DNA of 64,000 nt. It comes from Nocardia niwae NBRC 108934 = DSM 45340 (lineage in GTDB: Bacteria > Actinomycetota > Actinomycetes > Mycobacteriales > Mycobacteriaceae). The stretch lies in the NCBI RefSeq assembly GCF_001613465.1, contig NZ_BDCK01000034.1, positions 62,001-126,000 of the forward strand. The letters run 5' to 3'. The stretch's first letter is position 1. Every line of letters begins with the position of its first letter. The notes beneath the pieces are model-generated. The model saw only the letters and a program-made list of their open reading frames with translations. It was not told the origin of the DNA and did not search any database. The position numbers and the translations under genes are program-made. Below, piece by piece: positions 1 to 7,077 of the stretch.

Positions 1-52
1 CGGCGATCACCGAACGACAAACGTTGCCGTTGCAGACGAACAGGACGTGCAT
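1..52 (-). CDS. low-molecular-weight protein-tyrosine phosphatase, N-terminal fragment
   Basis: Only the first 17 codons lie in the window; the gene runs off the left edge. The fragment begins at an ATG (50-52) and reads MHVLFVCNGNVCRS. This is the phosphate-binding P-loop C-x5-R-S, with nucleophile Cys7 and Arg13, of low-molecular-weight tyrosine phosphatases and arsenate reductases of the same fold. The family dephosphorylates phosphotyrosine via a Cys-phosphate intermediate. The fragment cannot separate a phosphatase from an arsenate reductase. A 14-bp perfect palindrome lies about 50 bp upstream. Confidence 0.75.
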   Translation of the reverse strand, partial: MHVLFVCNGNVCRSVIA

Positions 53-103
53 ACGGATAACGATAAACGGCGCAGAAGCTACCAGACGGGCCCAAGTCGT
101 TAG

Positions 104-117
104 TCCCACATGTGGGA
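104..117. promoter_or_regulatory. 14-bp perfect palindrome upstream of the phosphatase gene
   Basis: TCCCACATGTGGGA is a perfect palindrome in the 245-bp spacer between the phosphatase start (52) and the end of the DUF4188 gene (298). Position and symmetry suit a dimeric repressor site. The binding protein is unknown, and no regulator gene is adjacent within the window. The rest of 53-297 shows nothing else that I can name. Confidence 0.35.
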
Positions 118-297
118 ACAACATATTCATCTGTTCGTAGCGCGCCGTACACGAAGTGCGCCGCTTTCGGCGGTTGGCCTGCGACGTAGGTCACTCCGAG
201 CGGTGGTGCTGTTCGATTCTTCTTCTGGCCGTACCCCGGAGTTCGCACATTCACACGCTGCTTTGTGATTGCATCGTGATATGACCGAGCGCGCAGG

Positions 298-813
298 CTA
301 CTCGGATTCGTCACTGTAGTAAGCGGATTCGCTCACGACGGGTTCGAACCCGGCCGTTCTGCCCTGCACCCGGCCGCGGGTGGAGAAGCGGTGCCCGCGG
401 GAGGCGACTACGGGTGCGAACCGCGCGAGTCCGGTCGCCGGATCCATGTCGTCGTACATGGCGTCGATGCCGCCGCGGGCGAAGTAGGCCTCGTGCCAGA
501 AGCCGGTGCCGCCGGAGTCGCGCAGGAACTTCTGCCACCAGTCCCGGTGTGGCGCGGTCCGCGTCCATGCTTCGAGGCTGTCGAGGTCGCGCCAATACTG
601 CCGTGCGCCCCAGTGCGGCGGGAACAGCGCCCACACGAGGTCTTCGTGCAGCAGCAACCCATCCGGCCGATCCTTGTGCGAGCGATAGAGTTTCGGCCCC
701 AGTCCGAGCAGTCGCAGCATCCCCCTCGGCCGCCGCACCCGCATACCGATATAGATGACCACCAGATCCGGATACTCGGACAGATCCACAGTGGTCCTGT
801 TCACCCTCATCAC
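298..813 (-). CDS. DUF4188 (monooxygenase af470-like) family protein
   Basis: The product has 171 residues and begins GTG-ATG, with GGAGG about 6-9 nt upstream; the ATG at 810 may be the true start. It resembles the DUF4188 family, also called 'monooxygenase af470-like' after a fungal fumagillin-cluster protein. The family signs visible are the early IGMRVRRPR segment, the tryptophan-rich middle (QYWRDLDSLEAW, then DWWQKF) and a conserved WHEAY motif near residue 108. There is no signal peptide or clear membrane segment. Substrate and cofactor are unknown; a haem or small-molecule role is only inferred from the family name. The gene stands alone. Confidence 0.7.
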   Translation of the reverse strand: MMRVNRTTVDLSEYPDLVVIYIGMRVRRPRGMLRLLGLGPKLYRSHKDRPDGLLLHEDLVWALFPPHWGARQYWRDLDSLEAWTRTAPHRDWWQKFLRDSGGTGFWHEAYFARGGIDAMYDDMDPATGLARFAPVVASRGHRFSTRGRVQGRTAGFEPVVSESAYYSDESE

Positions 814-1136
814 TTACCTCCGCTGCCCCGCACACCCGATGCCGCCATTTCGATAACGATCCAGCGACCGGATCGGTTCGATGACGATAGAACGCGGGCC
901 ACCCGAGATCCGGTCGCCCCGCCATCAATCCCCGACCCGCTCGCTCCCGATCGTGCCGTCCATGCCCGACCGACCACCCACGCGAGATGAGCGGTACCGA
1001 ACGCGTCGACGAGGTTCGCCTTCGGCAGAAACCAGCTGGCAATCAGCAGGCACAGCACCGAGCACACAGGTACGCATGGTTCGACCGGTCATACCGGGCA
1101 ACGGCGAGCAGAGGGCTGTAAATGAGGGTCGAAGCA
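814..1136. other. intergenic, no gene seen
   Basis: This 323-bp spacer lies between the start of the DUF4188 gene and the end of the next minus-strand gene. It should hold the DUF4188 promoter. Open frames here have no ribosome-binding site or recognisable domain, so I call no gene. No repeat or hairpin stands out. Confidence 0.5.
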
Positions 1137-1844
1137 TCACGGACTACCTCGCCGGACGCCTCCGGCGCCGGGCATCGGCGGCGGGTACCACCCGGCCGCC
1201 GAGCCCGGCGGCGGCTGATATGGAAACGGCGCGGGTCGAATCGGCGCCGGAGGCGGCTGTTCGCTATCCCCGGAATGGTGCGAGGGCGTCGATCTTCGAT
1301 GGCGGTCATATGCGAGTGCGGCCCACCGAAAGAAAAGGGCGGGAACCAGGCCCGTCGCAACGCCGATGAGAACGAGGCCGAAGAAGTTGCCGAGCGGATT
1401 AACGTACGGCGGCAACCCGGCAACCAGTACGGCCAACACGAAAAGGGAGATCGTCCACGTGAAGGCGACATAATAGACGCCTCTCAGGAGTTTTCCGCCT
1501 GCGGTGTCGATGCTCCCGATCAGCCACATCTCGCCGACCCTGTTCTGTCGTGGAACGCTTTCCGGCTGGCGCATCGCTTGTGCTTGGGAGAGTGATTCCA
1601 GCGCGGAAGCGATTATCGACTCCGCCTTCCGGGAGAATTCGGACGGATAACCATCCTGAGCGGCTTTCATCGATTCCCATATTTGTATCGCGGAAAGCTG
1701 GTCGCGAGCCGAGCTGACCAAGTTCTTCCGGCGGACTTCCAAGTCGCGGGCTTCTCTCCGCTGCTCGAAGATGCCTATCGCTGCCACCAGGCCGGCCGTG
1801 ACGGGCCCTGCCAGAATTGCGACCGCCAACTCCGTATTGTCCAT
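1137..1844 (-). CDS. uncharacterised membrane protein with proline-rich tail
   Basis: I do not recognise the family. The start at 1844 (MDNTELAVAI...) is chosen because GGAAGGA lies about 8 nt upstream; the frame is open 20 codons further but without a site. The 235-residue product has a hydrophobic N-terminal segment (about residues 5-25), a basic soluble stretch, then two membrane helices (about 120-145 and 150-170). It ends in a proline-, glycine- and tyrosine-rich tail (about 180-235, with PYQPPPG and GWYPPP). Such tails are common on actinobacterial membrane proteins. No enzyme motif is visible. Confidence 0.6.
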   Translation of the reverse strand: MDNTELAVAILAGPVTAGLVAAIGIFEQRREARDLEVRRKNLVSSARDQLSAIQIWESMKAAQDGYPSEFSRKAESIIASALESLSQAQAMRQPESVPRQNRVGEMWLIGSIDTAGGKLLRGVYYVAFTWTISLFVLAVLVAGLPPYVNPLGNFFGLVLIGVATGLVPALFFRWAALAYDRHRRSTPSHHSGDSEQPPPAPIRPAPFPYQPPPGSAAGWYPPPMPGAGGVRRGSP

Positions 1845-2170
1845 CCGACGATTCCTTCCGTCGCAGGATGATTCAATGACGCCTGTGCAGCAAATCTTCT
1901 GCAAATTTTAACACCGGAGTCGCCGTGAGCTGAAGACTCGGACTGCGCGGGCGGCGTACGCCGGGAGACCGTCGCGAGGCGGCGTCAGGAGGCCGATCCG
2001 GCCGTGTCCGAGATCGGCCGGTGGCCGGCGAGGTCGGCCAGGCTGGATACGCCCCTCGGTGAGGTGGGTGAATTCCTCCCCGGGCGTACACGCCCGGCAC
2101 ACGCGAGCGATGGCGTTCGGTGAAGCGCCGATGGCGAACACGGGGGCTCGTGGGAAGACCACGTCCACCT
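1845..2170. other. intergenic next to tRNA-Leu, no gene seen
   Basis: Here lie the promoter region of the membrane protein and the sequence downstream of tRNA-Leu (both minus strand). A short perfect hairpin, CCGGGCG-TACA-CGCCCGG at 2080-2097, lies 74 bp beyond the tRNA and could end its transcript, although it has no T-run. Open frames here show no recognisable domain. Confidence 0.4.
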
Positions 2171-2257
2171 TGGTGCCGAGTGTGGGACTCGAACCCACAC
2201 GTCCTTTCGGACAACGGTTTTTGAGACCGTCGCGTCTGCCAGTTCCGCCAACTCGGC
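2171..2257 (-). tRNA. tRNA-Leu (CAA)
   Basis: The reverse complement folds as a class II tRNA. The acceptor pairs GCCGAGT with ACTCGGC, followed by discriminator A and an encoded CCA (2171-2173). The anticodon stem is ACGGT/ACCGT around loop CTCAAAA, giving anticodon CAA. There is a long variable arm (GTCCGAAAGGAC) and a T-arm GTGGG-TTCGAGT-CCCAC. It reads UUG leucine codons. A TATAGT box lies about 20 bp upstream of the 5' end. Confidence 0.96.
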
Positions 2258-2482
2258 GCACCGGGTGGCAACTATAGCGGGTCGGACGGCGTGGACGCGA
2301 ATGGGTTGGTCCGCGCGGCGCGAGGGCACGGTTTGCGCAGGGTATATGCGTTCTATGCCGAAGTGAAAGGTACTCTTTACATCACTCGACAGCCCGATGG
2401 ACGGCCGACGGTCGCCTCGTGCGAGCGCGGCTTTCCTTTGGTTGGGTCGGGTACAGGGCATCGGAACCAGAGGGGTCTACCT

Positions 2483-3100
2483 ATGAGCACAGCAGCTGGG
2501 GGCGTCGGCACCAAGCGGGAAGCCGGGGCGAAGCGGGTCGTCGTCGCCGAAGACGAAGCGCTCATTCGCATGGATCTGGTCGAGATGCTGACCGAAGAGG
2601 GCTATCAGGTGGTCGGTGAAGCGGGCGACGGCCAGCAGGCGGTGGATCTGGCGGTCGAGCACCGGCCGGACCTCGTCATCATGGACGTGAAGATGCCGCG
2701 CCGCGACGGCATCGACGCGGCGGCGGAGATCGCGTCCAAACGCGTTGCCCCCGTGGTCATCCTGACCGCGTTCAGCCAGCGCGATCTGGTGGAGCGGGCA
2801 CGCGACGCGGGTGCGATGGCCTACCTGGTGAAGCCGTTCACGAAATCGGATCTGGTGCCCGCCATCGAATTGGCGGCCAGCCGCTTCCACGAGATCACGG
2901 CGCTGGAGAGCGAGGTCGCCAATCTCGCCGAGCGGTTGGAGACGCGCAAGCTGGTCGAGCGGGCCAAAGGTGTGCTGATGCAGACACAGGGCCTTTCGGA
3001 GCCGCAGGCGTTCAAGTGGATTCAACGCACCGCAATGGATCGCCGCACGACGATGAAGGCGGTCGCCGAGGTCGTGCTGGAGAACCTGACACCGAAGTGA
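2483..3100 (+). CDS. pdtaR: PdtaR-type response regulator with ANTAR output domain
   Basis: This 205-residue two-domain regulator has a CheY-like receiver (about 17-130) with phosphoacceptor Asp68 in IMDVKMP and conserved Lys117 in VKPF, then a C-terminal ANTAR RNA-binding domain (about 140-200). It closely resembles Rv1626/PdtaR of M. tuberculosis. The partner kinase there is PdtaS, and ANTAR dimers control transcription by binding terminator-overlapping RNA hairpins. The kinase is not in this window. The start at 2483 is chosen for the AGAGGGG site and the match to the family; the open frame runs back to 2291 but resembles nothing there. The gene opens the conserved block that continues to pheT. 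Confidence 0.93.
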   Translation: MSTAAGGVGTKREAGAKRVVVAEDEALIRMDLVEMLTEEGYQVVGEAGDGQQAVDLAVEHRPDLVIMDVKMPRRDGIDAAAEIASKRVAPVVILTAFSQRDLVERARDAGAMAYLVKPFTKSDLVPAIELAASRFHEITALESEVANLAERLETRKLVERAKGVLMQTQGLSEPQAFKWIQRTAMDRRTTMKAVAEVVLENLTPK

Positions 3101-3289
3101 CCGCGCACCGGGTTGCGGGAGAATTTACGCAGCTGAAACGTCGTCGTGAACAAGAATTCGAAACGATGTCGCGCGCATGATCCGAATGTGATGCGGAACT
3201 AACGTACCGACGCTATGTTCTGACCGGGCTGATGTGAGTCGGCCTCCTCGGCGACCCCGGGGGAGCACAGAACTTAGATGAGGTGAAAC

Positions 3290-4531
3290 GTGCTTAGTTC
3301 GACATGGCGCAGTCGCTCGACGCGAGCTGTTCTGGCCGTCGGCGCCGCCGCCGCGCTGGTGCTGACCGGTTGTAGCGACAAATCCACCAGCAGCGGTTCG
3401 GATTCCTCGGGCACCAACGGGGCGGGCGGTCTGTCCATCCAGCCGCTTCTGCAGGTCGACCAGCAGGGCAAGGAAGTGCCGAAGGCCGACGCGGCCACGG
3501 CGGCCGATCCCGCGGGCGACGGCAAGGCGACCTGCGCGCCGGGCACGGCCGTCGCGATGGCGGGCGCGCTGACCGGCCCCGACGCCGCGCTCGGCATCAA
3601 TATCGTCAACGGCGTCAAACTCGCCCTCGACAAGCACAACAAGGCCAATCCCGGGTGCAAGATCGAACTCAAGCAATTCGACACCGAGGGTGATCCGCAG
3701 AAGGCCACCCAGGTGATCCCGCAGATCGTCAACGACCGTTCGATCATCGGCCTGGTCGGTCCCGCGTTCTCCGGGGAGACGAAGGCGACCGGCAAAATCC
3801 TCAGCGACGCGGGCCTCGTCTCGGTCACCTCCTCGGCGACCAACGCGACGCTGACCCAGAACGGCTGGACCACCTTCTTCCGCGGTCTGGCCAATGACGA
3901 CGTGCAGGGTCCCTCGGTGGCGAAGTACCTGGTCAACGGCGCGGGCTACAAGAAGGTCTGTGTCATCCAGGACAACACCGACTACGGCACCGGCCTGGCG
4001 AAGTCGATCACGGAAGGTCTGGGCGCCGCCGCCGACCCGGCGTGTGCGGCCAGCATCAAGAAGGGCGACAAGGACTTCTCCGCGACGGTCACCAAGGTGG
4101 CGGCCGCCAACCCGGACGCCATCTTCTACTCCGGCTACTACTCCGAGGCCGCGCCACTGGCCCAGCAGTTGAAGTCCGGTGGCGTGAAGGCCGTTTTCGT
4201 CTCGGCCGACGGCACCAACGACCCGCAGTTCGTCTCCCAGGCGGGCAGCGCGGCCAAGGGCGCGAAGCTGTCCTGCCCGTGTGGTCCCGCCCCCGAGAAG
4301 TTCGCCGCGGACTACGAGGCGCTCAACGGCCAAGCGCCCGGCGTCTACTCGGTCGAGGCCTACGACCTCACCACGATCTTGGCCAAGGGCATCGATGGCG
4401 GCAAGGTGAGCCGCCCCGACCTGCTCGACTATGTGCGGACGTACGACGGTGCCGGCCTCGCGCGTCAATACAAGTGGAACCCGAACGGTGAGCTGTCGAA
4501 CGCGCTGATCTGGGTGTACGAGGTCAAGTAG
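3290..4531 (+). CDS. livJ: branched-chain amino-acid ABC transporter substrate-binding lipoprotein (LivJ/LivK type)
   Basis: The 413-residue product has a lipoprotein signal, with the lipobox LTGC placing the acylated Cys at residue 28. A serine/threonine-rich linker follows, then a type I periplasmic-binding fold (ANF receptor/Peripla_BP_6). It would catch leucine, isoleucine, valine or similar at the outer face of the membrane and deliver them to the permeases encoded next. The start is GTG at 3290, with GAGGTGA 6-12 nt upstream. It is the first gene of livJ-livH-livM-livGF. A hairpin terminator after it probably makes it more abundant than the permeases. True substrates cannot be read from sequence. 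Confidence 0.88.
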   Translation: MLSSTWRSRSTRAVLAVGAAAALVLTGCSDKSTSSGSDSSGTNGAGGLSIQPLLQVDQQGKEVPKADAATAADPAGDGKATCAPGTAVAMAGALTGPDAALGINIVNGVKLALDKHNKANPGCKIELKQFDTEGDPQKATQVIPQIVNDRSIIGLVGPAFSGETKATGKILSDAGLVSVTSSATNATLTQNGWTTFFRGLANDDVQGPSVAKYLVNGAGYKKVCVIQDNTDYGTGLAKSITEGLGAAADPACAASIKKGDKDFSATVTKVAAANPDAIFYSGYYSEAAPLAQQLKSGGVKAVFVSADGTNDPQFVSQAGSAAKGAKLSCPCGPAPEKFAADYEALNGQAPGVYSVEAYDLTTILAKGIDGGKVSRPDLLDYVRTYDGAGLARQYKWNPNGELSNALIWVYEVK

Positions 4532-4548
4532 TCCCGGATTCCGGGCGC

Positions 4549-4590
4549 ACGGCACGTACGGGGGTTCATCCGAATCCCCGTACGTGCCGT
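4549..4590 (+). terminator. hairpin between livJ and livH, partial terminator
   Basis: There is a perfect 15-bp inverted repeat, ACGGCACGTACGGGG (4549-4563) and CCCCGTACGTGCCGT (4576-4590), with a 12-nt loop, followed by TGTTC. It starts 17 bp after the livJ stop and ends 34 bp before livH. It is probably a leaky terminator or 3' stabiliser that keeps binding protein in excess over membrane parts. Confidence 0.7.
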
Positions 4591-4624
4591 TGTTCGGTGG
4601 GCGAATGGATGAGGGCGGAAATAA

Positions 4625-5662
4625 ATGAAACAAACGGCATTGGCCGGTGGCTTACAACTCGCGGCCGGTTCGATCGACTTCAACTACGAGGGGCTGATAG
4701 ATAGTTTCTGGCGACTGACCGTGGACGGCGTGACATACGGCGCCATCTATGCCTTGGTTGCCGTGGGCTACACCTTGGTGTACGGCGTATTGCGCCTGAT
4801 CAATTTCGCCCATTCGGAAATTTTCATGCTCGGGTTGTTCGGGCAATTGATCGGCTTGATGATCTTCGGATTCGTCGCCAGTCCCGATGTCTACACCCAG
4901 GGCGTGGTGCTCACCGTCGTCTATCTGGGTTTGGCGATGATCGTGGGCATGGCGGTCTCCGGCGGCGCGGCCGTCGGCTTGGAGCGGGTGGCCTATCGCC
5001 CGCTGCGCAAGCGTGGCGCCAAACCGCTGGCTTTCTTGATCACCGCGATCGGCATGTCGTTCGTGCTCCAGGAACTGGTGCACTTCGTGCTGCCCAAGAT
5101 CCGCCCCGACCTCGGCGGCACCAACGCCCAGCAGGCCATCCGGCTCGTCGAGCCCACCGTGCAGTTCAGTTTCGGCGGCGCGGACGTCACCAACATCATG
5201 CTGCTCATCGTGATCGCGGCGGTGGTGCTGGCGATCGTCACCGAACTGCTGATCAACCGGACCAAGTTCGGGCGCGGCATCCGCGCCGTGGCGCAGGATC
5301 CCGACACCGCGACGCTGATGGGCGTCTCCCGGGAGCGGGTCATCATGCTGACCTTCCTCATCGGCGGTGTGCTCGCGGGGGCTGCGGCGATGCTGTACAC
5401 GCTGAAGATCCCGAACGGGATCATCTACTCCGGCGGCTTCATCCTCGGTATCAAGGCGTTCAGCGCGGCGGTGCTCGGCGGCATCGGCAACCTGCGCGGC
5501 GCGCTGCTGGGCGGGCTGGTGCTCGGCGTGGTCGAACAGTACGGCCAGATCCTGTTCGGTACCGAGTGGCGTGACGTGGTCGCGTTCGTGGTGCTGGTGC
5601 TGGTGCTGATGGTGCGCCCGACCGGCATCCTCGGCGAAAGTCTCGGAAGGGCGCGGGCATGA
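4625..5662 (+). CDS. livH: branched-chain amino-acid ABC transporter permease LivH
   Basis: This is a 345-residue inner-membrane permease of the LivH class (BPD_transp_2), with about eight hydrophobic segments. It carries the family patterns GAIYALVAVGYTLVYGVLRLINF near the start and AVLGGIGNLRGALLGG near residue 285. It forms a heterodimer channel with LivM and couples to the LivGF ATPase. The start ATG has AGGGCGG 6-12 nt upstream. An N-terminal extension of about 30 residues precedes the first helix. Its stop overlaps the livM start (ATGA), so the two are translationally coupled. Confidence 0.9.
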   Translation: MKQTALAGGLQLAAGSIDFNYEGLIDSFWRLTVDGVTYGAIYALVAVGYTLVYGVLRLINFAHSEIFMLGLFGQLIGLMIFGFVASPDVYTQGVVLTVVYLGLAMIVGMAVSGGAAVGLERVAYRPLRKRGAKPLAFLITAIGMSFVLQELVHFVLPKIRPDLGGTNAQQAIRLVEPTVQFSFGGADVTNIMLLIVIAAVVLAIVTELLINRTKFGRGIRAVAQDPDTATLMGVSRERVIMLTFLIGGVLAGAAAMLYTLKIPNGIIYSGGFILGIKAFSAAVLGGIGNLRGALLGGLVLGVVEQYGQILFGTEWRDVVAFVVLVLVLMVRPTGILGESLGRARA

Positions 5663-7077
5663 CCGACACGACCAAGACGGCGTCCGCGCCGGACACCGCC
5701 CGCCGCGGCCTCGGCGACGCGATCCGCACCTGGTGGGAGGGCCTGAGCAGGCCCGCGCAGTGGGGCGTCGGCGTCCCGATCCTCCTGCTGCTCGCGCTGC
5801 TTCCGCTGTTCCCGCCGCCGCTGCTGAACACGCCCTCCTACAACTTCGGCCTGGTGATGGCGCAGGTGGCGATGTACGCCCTGCTGGCCATCGGCCTCAA
5901 CGTCGTGGTCGGGCAGGCGGGTCTGCTCGACCTCGGTTACGTCGGTTTCTACGCGGTCGGCGCCTACACCGTCGGCCTGCTCACCAGCCCCAACAGTCCG
6001 TGGAACCAGACCGACGGCGGCTGGCTCGACCCGAAGTGGGCCTGGCTGGCCTGCCTGCCGATCGCGGTCGCCGTGACCGCCGTGTCGGGCCTGATCCTCG
6101 GCTCGCCGACGCTGCGGCTGCGCGGCGACTACCTGGCGATCGTGACGCTCGGATTCGGTGAAATCGTGCGGCTGCTCGCGGAGAACCTCACCGAGATCAC
6201 CAACGGCAGCCTCGGCCTGTCGGGTGTCGCCTACCCGCATGTGGGCGAATCCGCGAGCAAACCGGAAGGCGTGTTCTCCGGCGGTAACAGCGGCAACCCC
6301 GACAGCGCCAACCTTCTCGACCGCGCCAGCTACGGAACCTATTGGTACTGGTTCGGCATGGCGCTGGTGGTGGTCGTGCTGCTGGTGGTCGGCAATCTGG
6401 AGCGCAGTCGGGTCGGCCGCGCCTGGGTGGCCATCCGCGAGGACGAGGACGCGGCCGAGATCATGGGCGTGCCGACGTTCAAGTTCAAGCTGTGGGCGTT
6501 CATGATCGGGGCGGCGGTAGGCGGCATGTCCGGCGCGATCTACGCCGGGCAAGTGCAGTTCATCAATCCCACCGGCTTCAACATCATCAACTCGATGCTG
6601 TTCCTGTGCGCGGTGGTCATCGGCGGGCAGGGCAACAAACTCGGGGTGATCTTCGGCGCGTTCGTCATCGCCTATCTGCCCGCGCGGCTGCAGTCGGTGA
6701 ACCTGGTGAGCAACGAGTCGACCGGCTACGTCCTGCTGGCGATCGACGTGGCGGCGTTCGTCGCGCTGATCGTCGTCTGGCGGCTGTGGGCAGGTCGGCT
6801 CGGCGTGTGGCCGCGCCGCGGTGTGATCACCGGCATGGTGGTGACCGGCGTGCTGGCGTTGCTGCTGCTCGGCAGTGTGCTGCTGTTCCGCAAGGGCGGC
6901 GCGCAGTCGCTGGGCGACCTCAAATATCTGTACTTCGGTATCGCGTTGGTGGTGATGATGATTCTGCGTCCGCAGGGTCTGTTCCCGGTGCGGCAGAAGC
7001 TGCTCACCTACGGCAGGCAGGTGTATCAGGCCGTGCGCAGACCCGCCGCGGCCGAGCCGATCGGAGCGGGCCGATGA
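5659..7077 (+). CDS. livM: branched-chain amino-acid ABC transporter permease LivM
   Basis: This 472-residue permease is the LivH partner. Visible family patterns are GLNVVVGQAGLLDLGYVGFYAVGAY (about residues 75-100), LRLRGDYLAIVTLGFGEI (about 155-172) and GVPTFKFKLWAFMIGA (about 270-285). Three further helices near the C-terminus form an extended tail compared with short LivM proteins. It overlaps livH by 4 nt at the 5' end and the fused ATPase gene by 4 nt at the 3' end, a strict operon arrangement. Confidence 0.9.
   Translation: MTDTTKTASAPDTARRGLGDAIRTWWEGLSRPAQWGVGVPILLLLALLPLFPPPLLNTPSYNFGLVMAQVAMYALLAIGLNVVVGQAGLLDLGYVGFYAVGAYTVGLLTSPNSPWNQTDGGWLDPKWAWLACLPIAVAVTAVSGLILGSPTLRLRGDYLAIVTLGFGEIVRLLAENLTEITNGSLGLSGVAYPHVGESASKPEGVFSGGNSGNPDSANLLDRASYGTYWYWFGMALVVVVLLVVGNLERSRVGRAWVAIREDEDAAEIMGVPTFKFKLWAFMIGAAVGGMSGAIYAGQVQFINPTGFNIINSMLFLCAVVIGGQGNKLGVIFGAFVIAYLPARLQSVNLVSNESTGYVLLAIDVAAFVALIVVWRLWAGRLGVWPRRGVITGMVVTGVLALLLLGSVLLFRKGGAQSLGDLKYLYFGIALVVMMILRPQGLFPVRQKLLTYGRQVYQAVRRPAAAEPIGAGR

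Noticed and set aside
61-110. Possible DosR box before the phosphatase gene
   Set aside because: On the minus strand GGGACT and GACTTGGGCCC occur but the two halves are not spaced as in the DosR consensus.
391-990. Plus-strand frame opposite the DUF4188 gene
   Set aside because: It has no ribosome-binding site and is Pro/His-rich without a domain. The minus-strand gene has a GGAGG site and family motifs.
6342-7073. Upstream extension of the LivG-LivF frame to a 850-residue protein
   Set aside because: This part lies inside livM in another frame and is Arg/Gly-rich noise. The ATG at 7074 overlapping the livM stop is the sensible start.
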